From Monomorium pharaonis (Eukaryota; Arthropoda; Insecta; Hymenoptera; Formicidae), in assembly GCF_013373865.1 (NCBI RefSeq), contig NC_050472.1, positions 3,038,001 to 3,102,000 on the forward strand: a DNA stretch of 64,000 nucleotides, given 5' to 3'. Both the position numbers and the translations under genes were made by a program. This document shows positions 48,613 to 61,389 of this stretch, piece by piece (position 1 is the first letter of the stretch; each line of letters starts with the position of its first letter). Under the pieces are notes generated by a model that ran no database searches, was not told where the DNA came from, and was given only the letters and a program-made list of their open reading frames with translations.

Positions 48613-49661
48613 TGTATCAAAAGAGACAGGTGTAAGTGCGGTTTCAAATCAGGTTTTTCTTGTTATCGGAGATTATATACCGGATGTGGGAACGGCTGGA
48701 AAGATAAGGTGTGAAAATTAAGAAAATCTTCCCCCTGTATAATCTCGACACATAGTTGTAGTTTCCGACTTCTATCATCCCGTTTTTTAGAATACGACAG
48801 ATTAAATTCCGAAATTTGACGATTATATAAAGAATTTATTGTGCTTTAAAAACACAACAAAATAAGATATGATTTCTTTATTTTTGATCGTCGTTTATTA
48901 AAAGTTAAATCTATAAAAAAATTTTAGTTTGCGTGGTATAAATCATATCTTCCTTTCTTGCTCGTAATCTTGCTACAGATCTACGGTTGCTCTCACAGAT
49001 CTCCATTGATTAAGTCAACCAAAACATGTCGCGTACATTTCAATTTTTTAATGAAACGTATCACGCTCCGATCAATTAATCGTGATTTATCATGCATTTA
49101 ACCGTCGCTCGTCACACGGGAAAGTTTATCTCGTCCACAGTGATCGTTTCTGCTTTCAGTAAGATTAACTCAATCCGATCGTAGTACAAATTTATGCAAA
49201 GCATCGTCGCGAAAGTCTCCGCGTTTCTCTCGCATCGACGCACACACGTGTACGCGCACGCAGGCACGCACGCACAGCCACAAATACAGCGCGCGCAAGC
49301 GAGGTCCGGTCGGGCTCGGGTTTCAATTGCTCATTAGTGAAGACGTTAGAACGAAATACGTAAGACACTATACGTCGGCTTCGTGATCCAGAAGTTGGAA
49401 CAGGTTTGGCGCCCGTACGCGTCAGGGTTTCTCAACCACCTTCGCATCAACCGCAGCCGTTAATTTTAAAGCCGTTAGTGTGCATTTGAGGTACGATCGG
49501 TCGGATGTATAATTTCAAAATGCTCTACGACGGGCATGTGAATAATGAACGGGGAAAATTTATATAGTGGTCTTCGTGAAGGACAGCGGCTGACTTCATT
49601 GCCGACTAATTGGCTGCAAATTAATTCTATATTAAGACGCACGGCTATCCATCGATAAGAA

Positions 49662-49682
49662 AGAGAGAGAGAGAGAGAGAGA
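49662..49682. repeat. (AG)10 microsatellite
   Basis: A clean AG run in otherwise AT-rich sequence. Confidence 0.93.
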
Positions 49683-50565
49683 CAAAGTTAAGCTGTGAGA
49701 AGCTACTACGGTCATAAATCAATCGAGTGCTTTTCTCTCAACGCATTTGCATATTTTTAATCCCACACGCTATGGTTTTATTTCATCGTATTTGCTTACG
49801 CGACATTTAAATGTTGCCCGGAGTTTTCGATGCAACAAAGTGGCCTCCGATTATACGAATCAGAAGCACAACTCTCGAAGTGTACTTTAATTACGTGTAG
49901 TGTTTACCTTCGAGGAGGATTATGAATTAATTGGCAATTACCAATAGCAAACAGCGCGCCTATTACGCCACGCGTGACGTACGTGTTAATATCCAGACGC
50001 CAAAGTAGATGCATCGCTTATAATGCATCGCCGTGATAAACAATTAATTGGGGCAAATTACGTTTGCGTAAATCACGTAACTGGCTTTCCTATTTGATTA
50101 GCATAATGGAATAAAGGAACAATGCGCGACGTTGTCGTGCGCCACTGTTGACTTTCATGCCGACGGTATCATGTAACTCCATAACATTGTTCTTCTACAC
50201 GAGAGTTATAAAATAAAGCTGCACCGCATAAAATGTTTCCTACCGAAAATATTTAATATTCTCGTGTGCGTGCGTTTCATATTCTATTATACGTGCGCAG
50301 TATTTCTCCGAGCCGAGCGCCACGTTAGTATGAATACACTTATTAATTGAAAACGCGGTTCTTTTTACCCCCCGTAAAAAAATTACGCGCGCGTCGTCGC
50401 GACTGTTATAATTGAGATCATTACCGTCATCTCGGATTACTCGCGACGATCGAAGCGACCGAGAGTTGCGCGCGCGGCTCCATCGAATCGCGTTTGCTCC
50501 GCGCGAGATTGCGCGCGCCGCAAAGTCGATTAAATCCACTGTGAGTGCAAAATGATACATAATTT

Positions 50566-50593
50566 ATTTCTTCCATTGTTGCAGGTGAGTACC
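50566..50593 (+). promoter_or_regulatory. candidate recursive-splicing ratchet point 2
   Basis: ATTTATTTCTTCCATTGTTGCAG ends at 50584 in a good 3' splice site, without a gap before GTGAGTACC, a strong 5' splice site. The donor half shares GTRAGTACC with the site at 5005, and both lie on the plus strand. The fused acceptor-donor architecture is that of insect ratchet points. The polypyrimidine tract is less pure than at the first site, so confidence is a little lower. The alternative is the acceptor of an ordinary cassette exon that happens to begin with GTGAGT. Confidence 0.5.
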
Positions 50594-50701
50594 GAGGCGA
50601 GATCCAAATCCAAACCGCCATCGCAACCATCGTTGCCGCCACCGCCTGCGGCTGACACGCGATTACACCTCCTCCCCCCTTTTCCCCCTGGAACTCGTCG
50701 A
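50585..50701 (+). other. possible RS-exon or cassette exon
   Basis: From the junction at 50585, 117 bases lead to CGA|GTGAGTAC, with GT at 50702. The length is exactly 39 codons. The frame starting at the first base is open throughout (VSTEARSKSKPPSQPSLPPP and on to GTRR) and proline-rich. Another frame reads EYRGEIQIQTAIATIVAATACG and then stops. The start and end share GTGAGTAC, so use of either donor can be read as competing events. I infer an RS-exon that is normally skipped by re-splicing, or an alternative exon. I recognise no protein. Confidence 0.35.
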
Positions 50702-53700
50702 GTGAGTACAAAGCGATCCTAGAGTCCGACGCCACGTGCAAATAGCGACGTTCTACGTCTACGTCCACGAGCAATCTACGCGCGCTATCTCCTTTCGCGT
50801 AATTCACGCTGACAGCGCATAATCTGCAAGGATAACGCTCGCGAGCCGTTTTTCCCCCTCTTCTTTTTCTCGTTTCCGGGCTGAACTTCGCAGAAGGAGA
50901 ATAAATTCGATTCGTGACTCTAATTTCCTGGTGACTCTACGATCGATGAAATATTTCAGTGTACAAGCTAATGTTTCCGGGCAAAAATGTAAAAGCTCGA
51001 TTTACTTAAAAAAAGCTACAGGTTTATACTGTTTTATTACGTTGATTTTTTTATAGAAAAATGCAGAAGGCAATAATTTTTATTTAATAATGACAATCAA
51101 ATTGTGATGTCCGCCTGTACAAAATACTGAAATATTGAATAATATCTTGTTTATTCTCCGTGCGATTTATGGAAATTAAGTTTTTTATAGCATGATTAAT
51201 ACGAAAATACTTTTACGGAGAAAATATGATAACGTTTATTAATCAATTTAATTACATTCTACAATTGCGCAGGGAAGAAAGCATATAATATAATACATAT
51301 GTCACACACGTAAACGTCACAGGAACAATTTACGGGCGAACCGGGTGGCTGTAATTTTGCAGTTCACGGCCCAACGAAGACATAAAACTCTCTTTTCCGA
51401 AGAGAACAAAATCGCTGGTAAATTCTATAAATCTTTCGGATAAATCACCATCAGCCGCGTAGTTATATGAGAGTCGAAATCGGAAGGGGAGGGAAAGGAC
51501 GAACGTGTAATACGGCGACGTATACGCACAGCATACGCATGATGCACTGCTCTCTCTTCTTTCTCCTGGAAAGAAGAGATTAGTCGCACGATCGCGAAAC
51601 ACTTCGATTGCGATGGAGACATTGCGCGACGTGACTCGACGTGACGCGCGATACCGGTTTGATCGATGGAAATTGATCTAATCCATATTAATGAGCCGCA
51701 TCAGTCGACAGAATGTAATATGCGCGATTATTATCATATATTCGGAATGGCATTATAATTTGCGCGATAAAGTATCGAGGTAATCAAGTAATGCATACTA
51801 ATCGTCGTCCGCGGCGCACATTATGCGCTAAATTCGCGCTACGTTTTGAGTTCGCATCACGATTTTAGGAATGCAAAAACAATCAGGGATGTCGAAAAAA
51901 TCAATGAGAAACTGGGTTTTTTTTTAACAGAAACTTTATTTGATCGTGCTTGTGACAATGCAGATTTTCGAAAATTAATTAAAGATACAAAGATTAATTA
52001 GATACAAATTTTAAAAATATAAGATTACATACTAAAAATGTATCACATTTTCATAGAAATCTAAGGAATAATGGAATAATTCGATTGAAATTCTGTAATA
52101 CGTGTTCCGCTTTTCGTTTTTGAAAAATAACTGACAATCTCGTACACAGAAAAATATATTTGCATTGCAGATCGAAATACAATAATATCTAGTTTTTATT
52201 GCAGTTTTTCTGACGACCAACGCTAAATTATTACGATGCGTGAATTATTTGACGTGGTCATTTATTGACATTATTTAAACGCTGTTTGTTTTTATTTCCA
52301 CGTGTGAAAATGAAAAACGACATGCAATATCGCTAAAAAAAAAAAAATAAAAAAGTGCAAATTACAAGTTTGCGTTGTTTTTATTTCAAAAATTTTGGAA
52401 CGATGACAATGCTATCTCTCTGTTTTGTGTAAACTCGTTCGAAAAAATAAAGTGAAATCTCTTGAAGATTTATGAATCATTATACATTTTTATTAGATCG
52501 CTTTGGGAAGACGTGAAATGTAAATGAAATACTCGCAGACACACTTTGCAAGATCGTAAAGTGGTATTTGCATTTTAATAAATAATTAACGTTTTTTCCA
52601 AGATGAGGCAATATCCCACAAGATAGATTACGACCCTATAGCAACCATGTACATAATGTATATCGTTAGCTCAATAGCTAATAAAAATTCTATAACATCT
52701 CTCTCACTCCTTTGATAAACTAAAATGATTAATGTAATGTCACCGTGACTCTTGAGGAACATAGTAACGTTCAAAGTACATTTATGACAAATATTAACGA
52801 TATAAGACAATACGTAAAATATTACCATATCTTTGTATAATTCTTTAAAATATTAGAAGAAATCATAATATTAGTAGTATAAGAAATGAACACACACATG
52901 ATGTGATATTTATTTTATGATAAAGCTGAATGGGTAAGCAATTTCAAACCGCAAACTTTATAAATTTTGAAATTACCAGAGCATACCAGGATCGTTTCTA
53001 CGTATTCCTCATTCATACGTAACATCGAGGAATCGATGTTTCGAACCTTTGTTTCTCGAATTCTTAAATTCAGGTAATTCGCAAATAGACTTATTTTACT
53101 ACAAAGATGCACGCAAATCGCGTCCGTAATTATCGACATTCCGTATGCCTTCGGTTTCTCATTTTTCCCTTTTTCCGAAGAATTGGAAAGTCAGTGTACA
53201 TGTTTGTTCGTACTGTTCCTCGCTTTGTAATAATCGAATGGCGCGCGCCATGCCGATGTAAGGTAATTTCAAGCCGTGGCGATACGCGCGCGCACTTTGT
53301 GCGCCTGATATCCGACACGCTAACGACCGGGGGCAATTACGACGGGTTAAAAGTTAATTGCATCTCGCGGAAAGGAAGGAAGATAAGGAGGGGATAGAGA
53401 GTGACAGGGCGGTCGAAGAAAATTCCCAATTGTCCCTAAAAATTATTCGGCTTCTTCGCGCGATCGACGCGATTCGGATTCATGAATATTTTCGCGCGGG
53501 AGGCTAACTGACGGTCGGTTACGACGTATGATTATTTATTAAGCCTGCCTCCTGTTGGCACTATCCCTTCTTGCATTTTGAAACTAATTGGCCCCTTTGT
53601 AAGCACATTGATTTATACATTGATTATAATTACATGTCATATTTTAATAATTGAATTAATGTGAAACATATTGAATTAATATGTATAATTATCAGGACTA

Positions 53701-55464
53701 GTTGTGAATATTTTAATCGATATACGTCTATTATGAGTAGCTCTTATGAGAGCTGCGTAGGCGACAAATATGTATATTATGATGGCACATGACATCGAAA
53801 TAATTTAATGTATATTGTGTTGTGGCTCATTAATTTTTTTTCTGCCATTTCTATCGAACGTCAACGCTAGCCACAGTCGATGTTACTCGCATCTGTGCAA
53901 ATATGCAATTTAGGCCAGCTGCCAGCGAATGGCTGCTGCGCGGTATAAACATGTATATTTAATGCGGCTGGACGACAGACTGTCTCGTTGTCCGAAGAGA
54001 TTATACGCCGATTAAGCGATTCGAATCTTAATCGCGCTGTCGGAATTTTAAACAGCATTACGAGAATCTCGTTGTAGCTTTTTTTTTTGGTTCTCGTTTA
54101 TTCAATTACGACATTGACAGTAACTGGCAATAACTTCAACACTTGGAAACTACTTTATCGCATGTCACGACTTTAATTGAATATTCGAGTAACACAGACG
54201 GTTTAATAATACAAAGAATACGATTGTGTTGCGAAGTAACCAATACGGAAGAGAACTTTCTGATCGACGATGTTACTCTGGATTGACGCGGTCAACGGTC
54301 ATACCTGCGAATTTCATTAAAGGGCTTTAATGAAATTAAAGTTAGTGTCGATCGACTGGCACGCAGGACCCATTGAGATACACTTTGAAAGTCCCCGAAA
54401 GCCACAAAAGACAGTCCCTTCGCAGACCACCGCTTCAAATTGTTGAGCCAGCTGTTACGCCGCATCCTCTTCTGCGTGCCTTCCTTTTCCTTTCTTCCTT
54501 CCTTGCTTCTTCGCCTTGAACGCGTCTATCCAAACGATCGCTTTTATGCACTTAAAGCTAGGTGCACTCCTGCCACCTGCTGTATCGAAATTAAAAAATT
54601 CCGTCAGCTGTATCCTCTGACCCTGTTGCTTAAAATCTCCGGCAGTCTACAATTATTTACGACAACAAATCTCTCGCGACGTTTCGCGACCATTCGCTTG
54701 GCTAACTCTCTCGCATTTACGAACGAATTTTGCGCAATATCGATATTAATTGTTAACTATCCTCGACTCTGCGAATCCGCATGAGGCTAGAGTCAAACAA
54801 TGCTGTAACACGTTCGCGGTTACGGCTGCGGTTACGGCGCGGGACACGCGTAGATGCCACCGGCGAGATATACAGGAGACGACACGCGTTCTCGTGGTGT
54901 CCGTGAGTCCGAGACGACGATGTTCTCGATGCGACACAGCGGAACGGAGCATCTCGCGTGCTGCAACGGTAGAAGCACGTCCGTGTGCCGTCGGCGCCTT
55001 TGATGCGGCTGCACACGGCGGGCGCGTGTGCGTTGTCCGGCAGCGGATGAAAGTGGCGCTGCCGAAGAATGCACCTTGCGTTCTCGCGTTCTCCTTCAGT
55101 TCAAAGAGAGAAAGAAAGAGAGAGAGAGAGAGAGAGAGAGGAAAAGAAGCAACCCTCTTCTCCTCTCCCTGGCAGGAGGCGAGCCCTCTCGAGCGTTCCG
55201 CAGCGTGAAATCTACCCAATCGAGGAAGACTGAAATGTTTCATCTGCGTAGCATAGGGATATTCCGTCTCGAAATTACTTTGCTCGGTTAATTTGAAATC
55301 CAAGTATTTAATTCGTATTTTAAAAGAGAAATCATTGTGAAAATGTATATGTCAAATTTTCCATCTCTTCCAAAAAGTAAACTGTGTAATTACTATGTAT
55401 TGTAGTTGCAAGATTAATAGAATTGCAGTAAAGCGACTGCGTGTAAAATATTTCATTCTGCCGA
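50702..55464. other. non-coding stretch, mostly AT-rich
   Basis: AT-rich sequence predominates at 50930-51320 and 51880-52910, with an A run at 52335-52347. A CpG-rich block covers 54750-55210 and ends in a GA run. A weak acceptor-donor fusion, AAATTCAG|GTAATT, lies at 53073|53074. No gene is supported. Confidence 0.55.
55117..55141. repeat. (AG)12 microsatellite
   Basis: A clean AG run preceded by AAAGAAAG in a CpG-rich block. Confidence 0.94.
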
Positions 55465-55646
55465 CGCTGAAAAGAATTCGGTAACGATTAAACATAGATA
55501 AATTATTGTGCCTTAGTAAAATAATTTCAATTAAAGTTGTTTGATTAATATTTGTTATTGTTTGGTTGCAATTATTGTAGTCACTAAAATTCGATTGAAG
55601 TTATTTTACCAAAGCTCGATTATGATTATCGAACTTTTTTCCAGTG
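55465..55646. mobile_element. diverged fold-back MITE
   Basis: The left end, CGCTGAAAAGAATTCGGTAA, aligns with the reverse complement of the right end, CACTGGAAAAAAGTTCGATA; 19 of the first 26 positions agree with one gap. A second arm block, GTAAAATAATTTCAAT at 55516-55531, matches the reverse complement of 55594-55609 at 15 of 16. The blocks are offset by an extra 15-20 bases on the left arm. TA follows the right end (55647-55648), but GA stands at the left. This fits an old TA-inserting non-autonomous element with no coding capacity, unrelated in sequence to the one at 47902. Confidence 0.5.
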
Positions 55647-58600
55647 TAGTCCTTGAGCTAATTTCACCTTGCGCGTTTTCTGCCGGATGCGCTCCCTCGC
55701 ATGGGTGCCCTCTCGTTTTTCTTAAAACCGGAACTCCCCCTTCGCCTTACCATTAAATTTTCATTCGGCACCGCCAACTTCGACTGCCGCACGCAAAGTT
55801 GATGCGCTGATAACATATTAAAATATATGAATAGCGTCTCAAGGCTTAACTCGCGGTAACCTGCGGTCTCTTAAAACGCACGCGCGTACGTTATTATTAG
55901 AACAATCCGATGTCATGCAACCATTGTTACAATGTTTCTCCCCACAAAAGTGGATAGAAAATTATATGCGGCCAACTGTTGCTATTAACTCTACATCTCT
56001 CGACACGATCTGTCACGGATTGTTAATTTAAAGCGCCGCTGAACTACGCGATAAAATTTCGAAATGATACTATCATCACGCGACAGCTTGCGATTTGCAT
56101 TATTTCGAAAAAAAAAAGAACGTTTATTAATATTCTCACACGTTCTCGCGGTAATTCAATTTACGAATGTGCAGTACCGAGAACTGCACTTCCGTTGGAA
56201 ACGTCGCGTACGTCGCGTCGAGATGGGACGGAGATGAGAAAAGTGAAGTTGACGAAGAACGCATCTCACCGAGAGGTAGCCTTCCGGAGGCGGCATTTTT
56301 CAAGGCGTCGCGACGCGGCGGTCGCCGCCGTTGTCGGCGGAAAGCCATCTTCCTCTCCGAAAATTGAGCGTCGTCCATCCTCTTCGCCGGATAAAACGCG
56401 AACGAAAATTGGCTTCCGGTCGTTCTCCAGTCGCCTCTTCGCGAGGTGCGATCGCGTTTTCGTTCCCAGCCCTAACAGAGTGCATCGGCCGGGATGAAAT
56501 CTCGTGCAATTTCGTTCGTCGACATTCATAACGGCGCGGCGACCAAATATCGCATGCTTCTTTCCTGGCATTCCTTCCCCTCGAATTCAACGGCGGGAAA
56601 CTCGCGGATGTTCGAAAAAAATCCTCGAGACCCTTCGCGAAAAGAAAGAGAGAGAGAGACTCGGCGGCACTCGGTTCGAGGAGGCTCGCCATTCGGCGGA
56701 TCGAACGCCTTTGGCGTTTACACAAACGGATTTGTCCGAAATACCTCGTGGCAAAAGTTTGTCGATAAAGATGCAAATATGGCGCGCGAAGTCTCGGTAA
56801 ATCGAAGATGAAGCGAAATGGAATCGTACGTAAAACCGTGGCCCGTAGATAAAATTCTTCAAATTCCAGTTTTTGGTTACGAATAAGTTAGTTCTTTCCC
56901 AGATTATTTGCGATCACGCCTCGCGCGTCCATACTTTCAAAGTTACAATAAAGTTACAAGTTCCACATACACGCGGGGAGATAAATTGGATGAAAAATAC
57001 CAAATTTACCGAAATTTTTCTCGTTCCGATCTTCTTTTACGTACTCTCCTCTACTTTTCCTACGTCTCTCCCGTGAATTCCATCGAAAATTCATCCTCGA
57101 TTTCTCCCGCCTCTGTGTGCGCCGTACGTTTGCGCAGCTGCAACGTGCAGCCGGCAGGTGATAGGAACACATGCTGCATGGACCACACTGGGCAACGCAT
57201 TCCACCGCTACTTGACAGAGGTAAAACTCGCTCGTTGAAGACGTGCGCTTGACCGAACACGAGCCTCAAGAAGTCGGACAACAGTGCTTACGCTGCCAAA
57301 ACGGTTAATCCTTTCTTTAGGCTGCGGTCTGTGAAAAATCCTTCTGAACTCGCGCGGTCCATTAGAGGCACGAAATACACGCGTGAAATAGGAATTTTCT
57401 GCTAAATTACATCTTCGAAATTATCGATATATCCTGAGCCAAGATAATTTCTGTTCTTATGCACGTTACCTAACGGGGAGGTTTAATGACGCCTTATCTC
57501 GATACGGAAACAGGAGATAAACGCTTTTGATACGTGTGTTTCCGTAATACTACGTAATCTCGCGATGATCTCTGATTCGTGGAGTACGAAATAGTACGGG
57601 ATAGGTAGTAGTGTGGGATAAATAACCAGAGCCTTTACTACTCGTCATTCATCTCAGTTATCACAGAGCAGTAAACATAACGGCGCACAGTAAAGGCTGG
57701 AATCAATCCGGGTTCTTGTATAGTAGACAAGTATGCGGTAGAAATCGCGCAGAAAGGCTCAAAACGAAAGTATGATGATCTTGTCGCGTGATCGAGCAAC
57801 TCCGTATTAGCATACATAAGAGAAAGTTAATAACGTTTTTCAAAAAATCTTGATTGACGATCATACGTCCGTCAAAATCGAAGCTGCTGAGTGGCTTTTA
57901 TTTAGCTTTCAAGCGACTTTGATTTATTGTTATGAAAAAAAAATCTCCCTTTCGTAATTTTCCTCTTTATATGGACACTTTGTTAAACGTCTACGTGCAT
58001 CGCCGATCATCTGTCGTGCGTTTATTCCCTCTTTCACTCAAGGAGCTAATAAATGTCTATCCTTTTCGCGAGCATCTCCTTACCAACCGCGTAGATCGTA
58101 ACGAGTAACGCCGGCTCAGAGGTTAACCGTCGCTTCCGGCTCTGAATGCCCCGCAACAGGTCCTCCCTTTCCCTCCTGGCTGATCGGGCTTCGATAAGGA
58201 TACCTATTGACTACCCCTCTCTTTCTCCTCTTTCCTTCCGATTGCGTCGCTCGGTGCAACAACATGGGTCTTGTCTTATCCAGCGATTTAGATACAGTTA
58301 TCGGAGATTCTAGTGATCCTCTTTCAGATGATCTTATAACTCAACAAGAACGCAATTGATATTATTGATGCGTATCGAATATTACATAAATCGAAAATTT
58401 AACTTTTTAGACTTGTTTGATCTTTGTAGGAAGCCCTTTAATTGTTTCTTTACAAATTAATGATAATTTATTATGTAATATTGAAGAGGAGAATACTTAT
58501 TATTCTCTTCCAGTTTATCTTGAGTGGATACGTAAATGTGACGCTGATGCATCCCTCGCGTTCAACGTCGGTCTCCTCTGTGTCTTCCCCGAGTTTAAGA

Positions 58601-61350
58601 ACTGTATCCGTGCATGCATGAGGGGGGAAAAAAGTTCCCGCAGAATGCGTCCCGATGCGTCCGCGTGCAGTTGAATGCATGCGCGAGCAACGCGGAGGAA
58701 AAAAAAAGGAAGAAGGAAAAAAAAAGAGTCACCCCGGTCAGATGGTCAGGCCTCATTAGCGAGATAAGTTCCGCGAAGATGTTTCGCAAAGTATACACAT
58801 ACGCTCTCTACTCTCTTGCTCCTCTGTAAATGCAAATGCATGCCTCCGTCTTTCTTCGCCTCCCTCCCCTTTTCCCTCGCCTCATCGGCCACGCGGGAAT
58901 CTCCGGGCTTTATTAACGTCTGCCATTATCGTTTTAGCCGCGGCGTCGCATTTTTATTTTTATCCTTATACCTTCGAGATACCGCTCGCGCGTTGTTCAA
59001 TAATCGCCGCGAGAAAGTATAGGAACGCGACGGTGGTTGTTTTCTCTACTTCTGCATCCCTCTCCCTGTTCCGTGGTATGCTTCCCTCTCGGGCTTTACC
59101 CCGCCTCCCTCCTCGCGTTTTCCTTCAGCCTTTTTCATTTAACCCTCCGTGCCGACCGCACGGAATTCCGAGGGATTTCGAATTATGCTATTCGTTCGCC
59201 CTTCCGCGTTCTCTTTTTGCTCGTCGTAGGGCCGACATTGCCTCCCCGTAATCGTCCTGTCCGGTAGGGCAGTATGATAATCGATACAGTCGCTTACGCG
59301 TGTATATCCCCGAAGGGTTGTTTCGAAACGACGCGCGATAGCAGACTCACACCGCACTCCGGGGCTGGTACCCCACACCCGCTATCGTATTGGATTCGTA
59401 GCTCCGCTATTAACCCTAAGGCTGCCATCGTAAAAACTTTTAATCGTAATGCAAAGTCGTGTGCAACTCGACGTGTGTACAACTTGAGGCTGCACAGTTT
59501 CAGCAGGAAACGGCAAGATCAACGAGATTTTTACACTCACACCGTGGTCCCGCGAAAACGATCCATTGTTTTTTTGTTTTTTTTCCCGTAGAAACGAAAC
59601 TCGTATAAATTTAACGAAGAGAAATCGAGATAAAATGAAAGAATCCTAATTCACGAAACGGTACCTCCCGGTGTTCTCTCATTCGCAGAATCCCGAAGCC
59701 GACGAGGACACGTCCCGGCGGTGATCGCGACAATAACAGCGATTGAATAGTTTATGATTCGCGCGCTTCCCTCGAGGACCATTCTCTCTCGGGTCTTCCT
59801 CCGTCACTCTCACTCTCTCTGTTTCGCTTCACAATTGCACCGGGAATGCGCCGACCGGTGCATCTCTCTTTCGAGGCGGCGAAGCTCTCTTTCCGCGCGG
59901 GGGGTATAAGGAAGACAATTGTGAAACGCCCGGAATTGCCGGCGGGCACGCGGAATTCGTGCTCGCGGTAAACGTGTAAATGACGTTTCCTCGCCGCGTT
60001 TAGCTTCCCCCCTTCCCCCTCCTCCGGGTACCTTCTTTATGGGCGATGATAACGGCGCAGCGCAACGGGAAAACGTAACAATAAATTTTACCCTCGCATT
60101 CCGCGGAACTTCGCGCAAACGATCGCGATGCTCGCGTCGATATCCGCGAACGTGAAGTTTAACGCACGTCGCGAACAATGCGCAAAATTTATAAACTATA
60201 TTGAATTTATAACATGGGGGAGGAAGGCTGTGGACAAATTGTTCATATACTCGAGCTGATGTGCAGCTTACACAATAAAAAGTTATGTAAAGCGGTTAAG
60301 TGCCTCTAATTATCTAGAGACATTAAAATTCTAATTAATTTAAATTTATTTCTAAGCCCCTCGGCGAGGATGCGGGAATCTACGCGTCGCGCGCCGCGGC
60401 AATTACCGTCGATTAGACGAGATAAGTATCGCGCTAACTACGACGTTCACGTCTGCTCTCGTTTCGCGTTAAGGACGCGTAATAATCGATCGCCTTCGCG
60501 CGGCATTAGACGGTGGCCGCGATACGCGAGCTCTCTCGGGCTCATTTGCCAATTGCGCTTCCAGCAAAATTGAAAGATTGCCGGGGTTGCCCGGCACACC
60601 TCATTATCCCGCGTTATTATACTCAATCCACGAAATCGTACATCCGGAATTTCCCAATGTTGCCCGAACGCGCTGCGCCGCGCCGGCGAGGGAAGCCCAA
60701 TCATTCGCACGCACTGCGAACGTGCGCGCGGCGAACGCCCACGGTGCTACATTTAAATCAAACGCGATTCGTGGCCCAAGGCTGCCATTCTTGGAGAGTG
60801 TCGAAATAACATAGCATTACACCGGGACGACGCTACAAAGTACGATAACTATTAATCACGCGTATACACCGAAAACCGGAAAGGAACGACAATTACGTTA
60901 TCGACTTTATCGGATACGGGTAAGATACGGAGAGTTTTTCTTTTTATTTTATCCAACACGTTACGCGTCATGCGATCTCGCGGGCTTTGCGATACACGGA
61001 TTTACGTATATAGAATGTAAGGGGTAACAAAATTTATGCTCGCAGCATAAAGAAACGCAACACGTAGTCGAGAAGGGTGTGGGAACGTTTGCGCAATAGT
61101 TCGCGCGCGCGGTGCAGTGAAACGCACATGGAATCGTGTCTATGGTTTTCTGCAGTTCGCGTTAGCGCGGCAAAGCCGATTCGCAACTATACAATGTGCA
61201 AAAATAACCGATATCCTCGGTGATTTGCCCTCGGTGGAGCAAACTTCCTCCGACGCGTATTGCGCGAGAACCGCTTCGCCGACGGCGCTCTTTGCATTTA
61301 CATTTACGACCCACTTTCGCGTAGGGGGAGACTTCTCGCTAAGGGCCACT
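55647..61350. other. non-coding stretch, CpG-rich
   Basis: Dense CpG at 56160-56830, 58860-59470, 59640-60200 and 60360-60800. One segment, 57138-57220, has a fair acceptor (pyrimidine-rich, ending GCGCAG) and a donor (GAG|GTAAAA), with an open 27-codon frame beginning ATCSRQVIG. I cannot tie it to a family. No other exon-like segment is supported. Confidence 0.5.
56647..56658. repeat. (AG)6 run
   Basis: A short AG run inside a CpG-rich block. Confidence 0.8.
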
Positions 61351-61355
61351 ACGGT

Positions 61356-61379
61356 ACTCTCTCCCTCTCTCTCTCTCTC
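61356..61379. repeat. (CT)n run
   Basis: A CT run interrupted once by CC, in CpG-rich sequence. Confidence 0.85.
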
Positions 61380-61389
61380 GAGGCGCTGA

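Larger units (their letters stand above)
48081..50560. other. non-coding stretch
   Basis: It is AT-rich to about 49150, then CpG-rich (49200-49500 and 50240-50540). A 9-bp inverted repeat, TTGATACAC/GTGTATCAA, lies at 48460-48490. A GT run and a GA run are listed separately. No gene is supported. Confidence 0.55.

Noticed and set aside
50427..50807. minus-strand 126-codon frame
   Set aside because: It is antisense to the fused splice site and proline-rich cassette at 50585-50701; its openness is probably a shadow of that composition.
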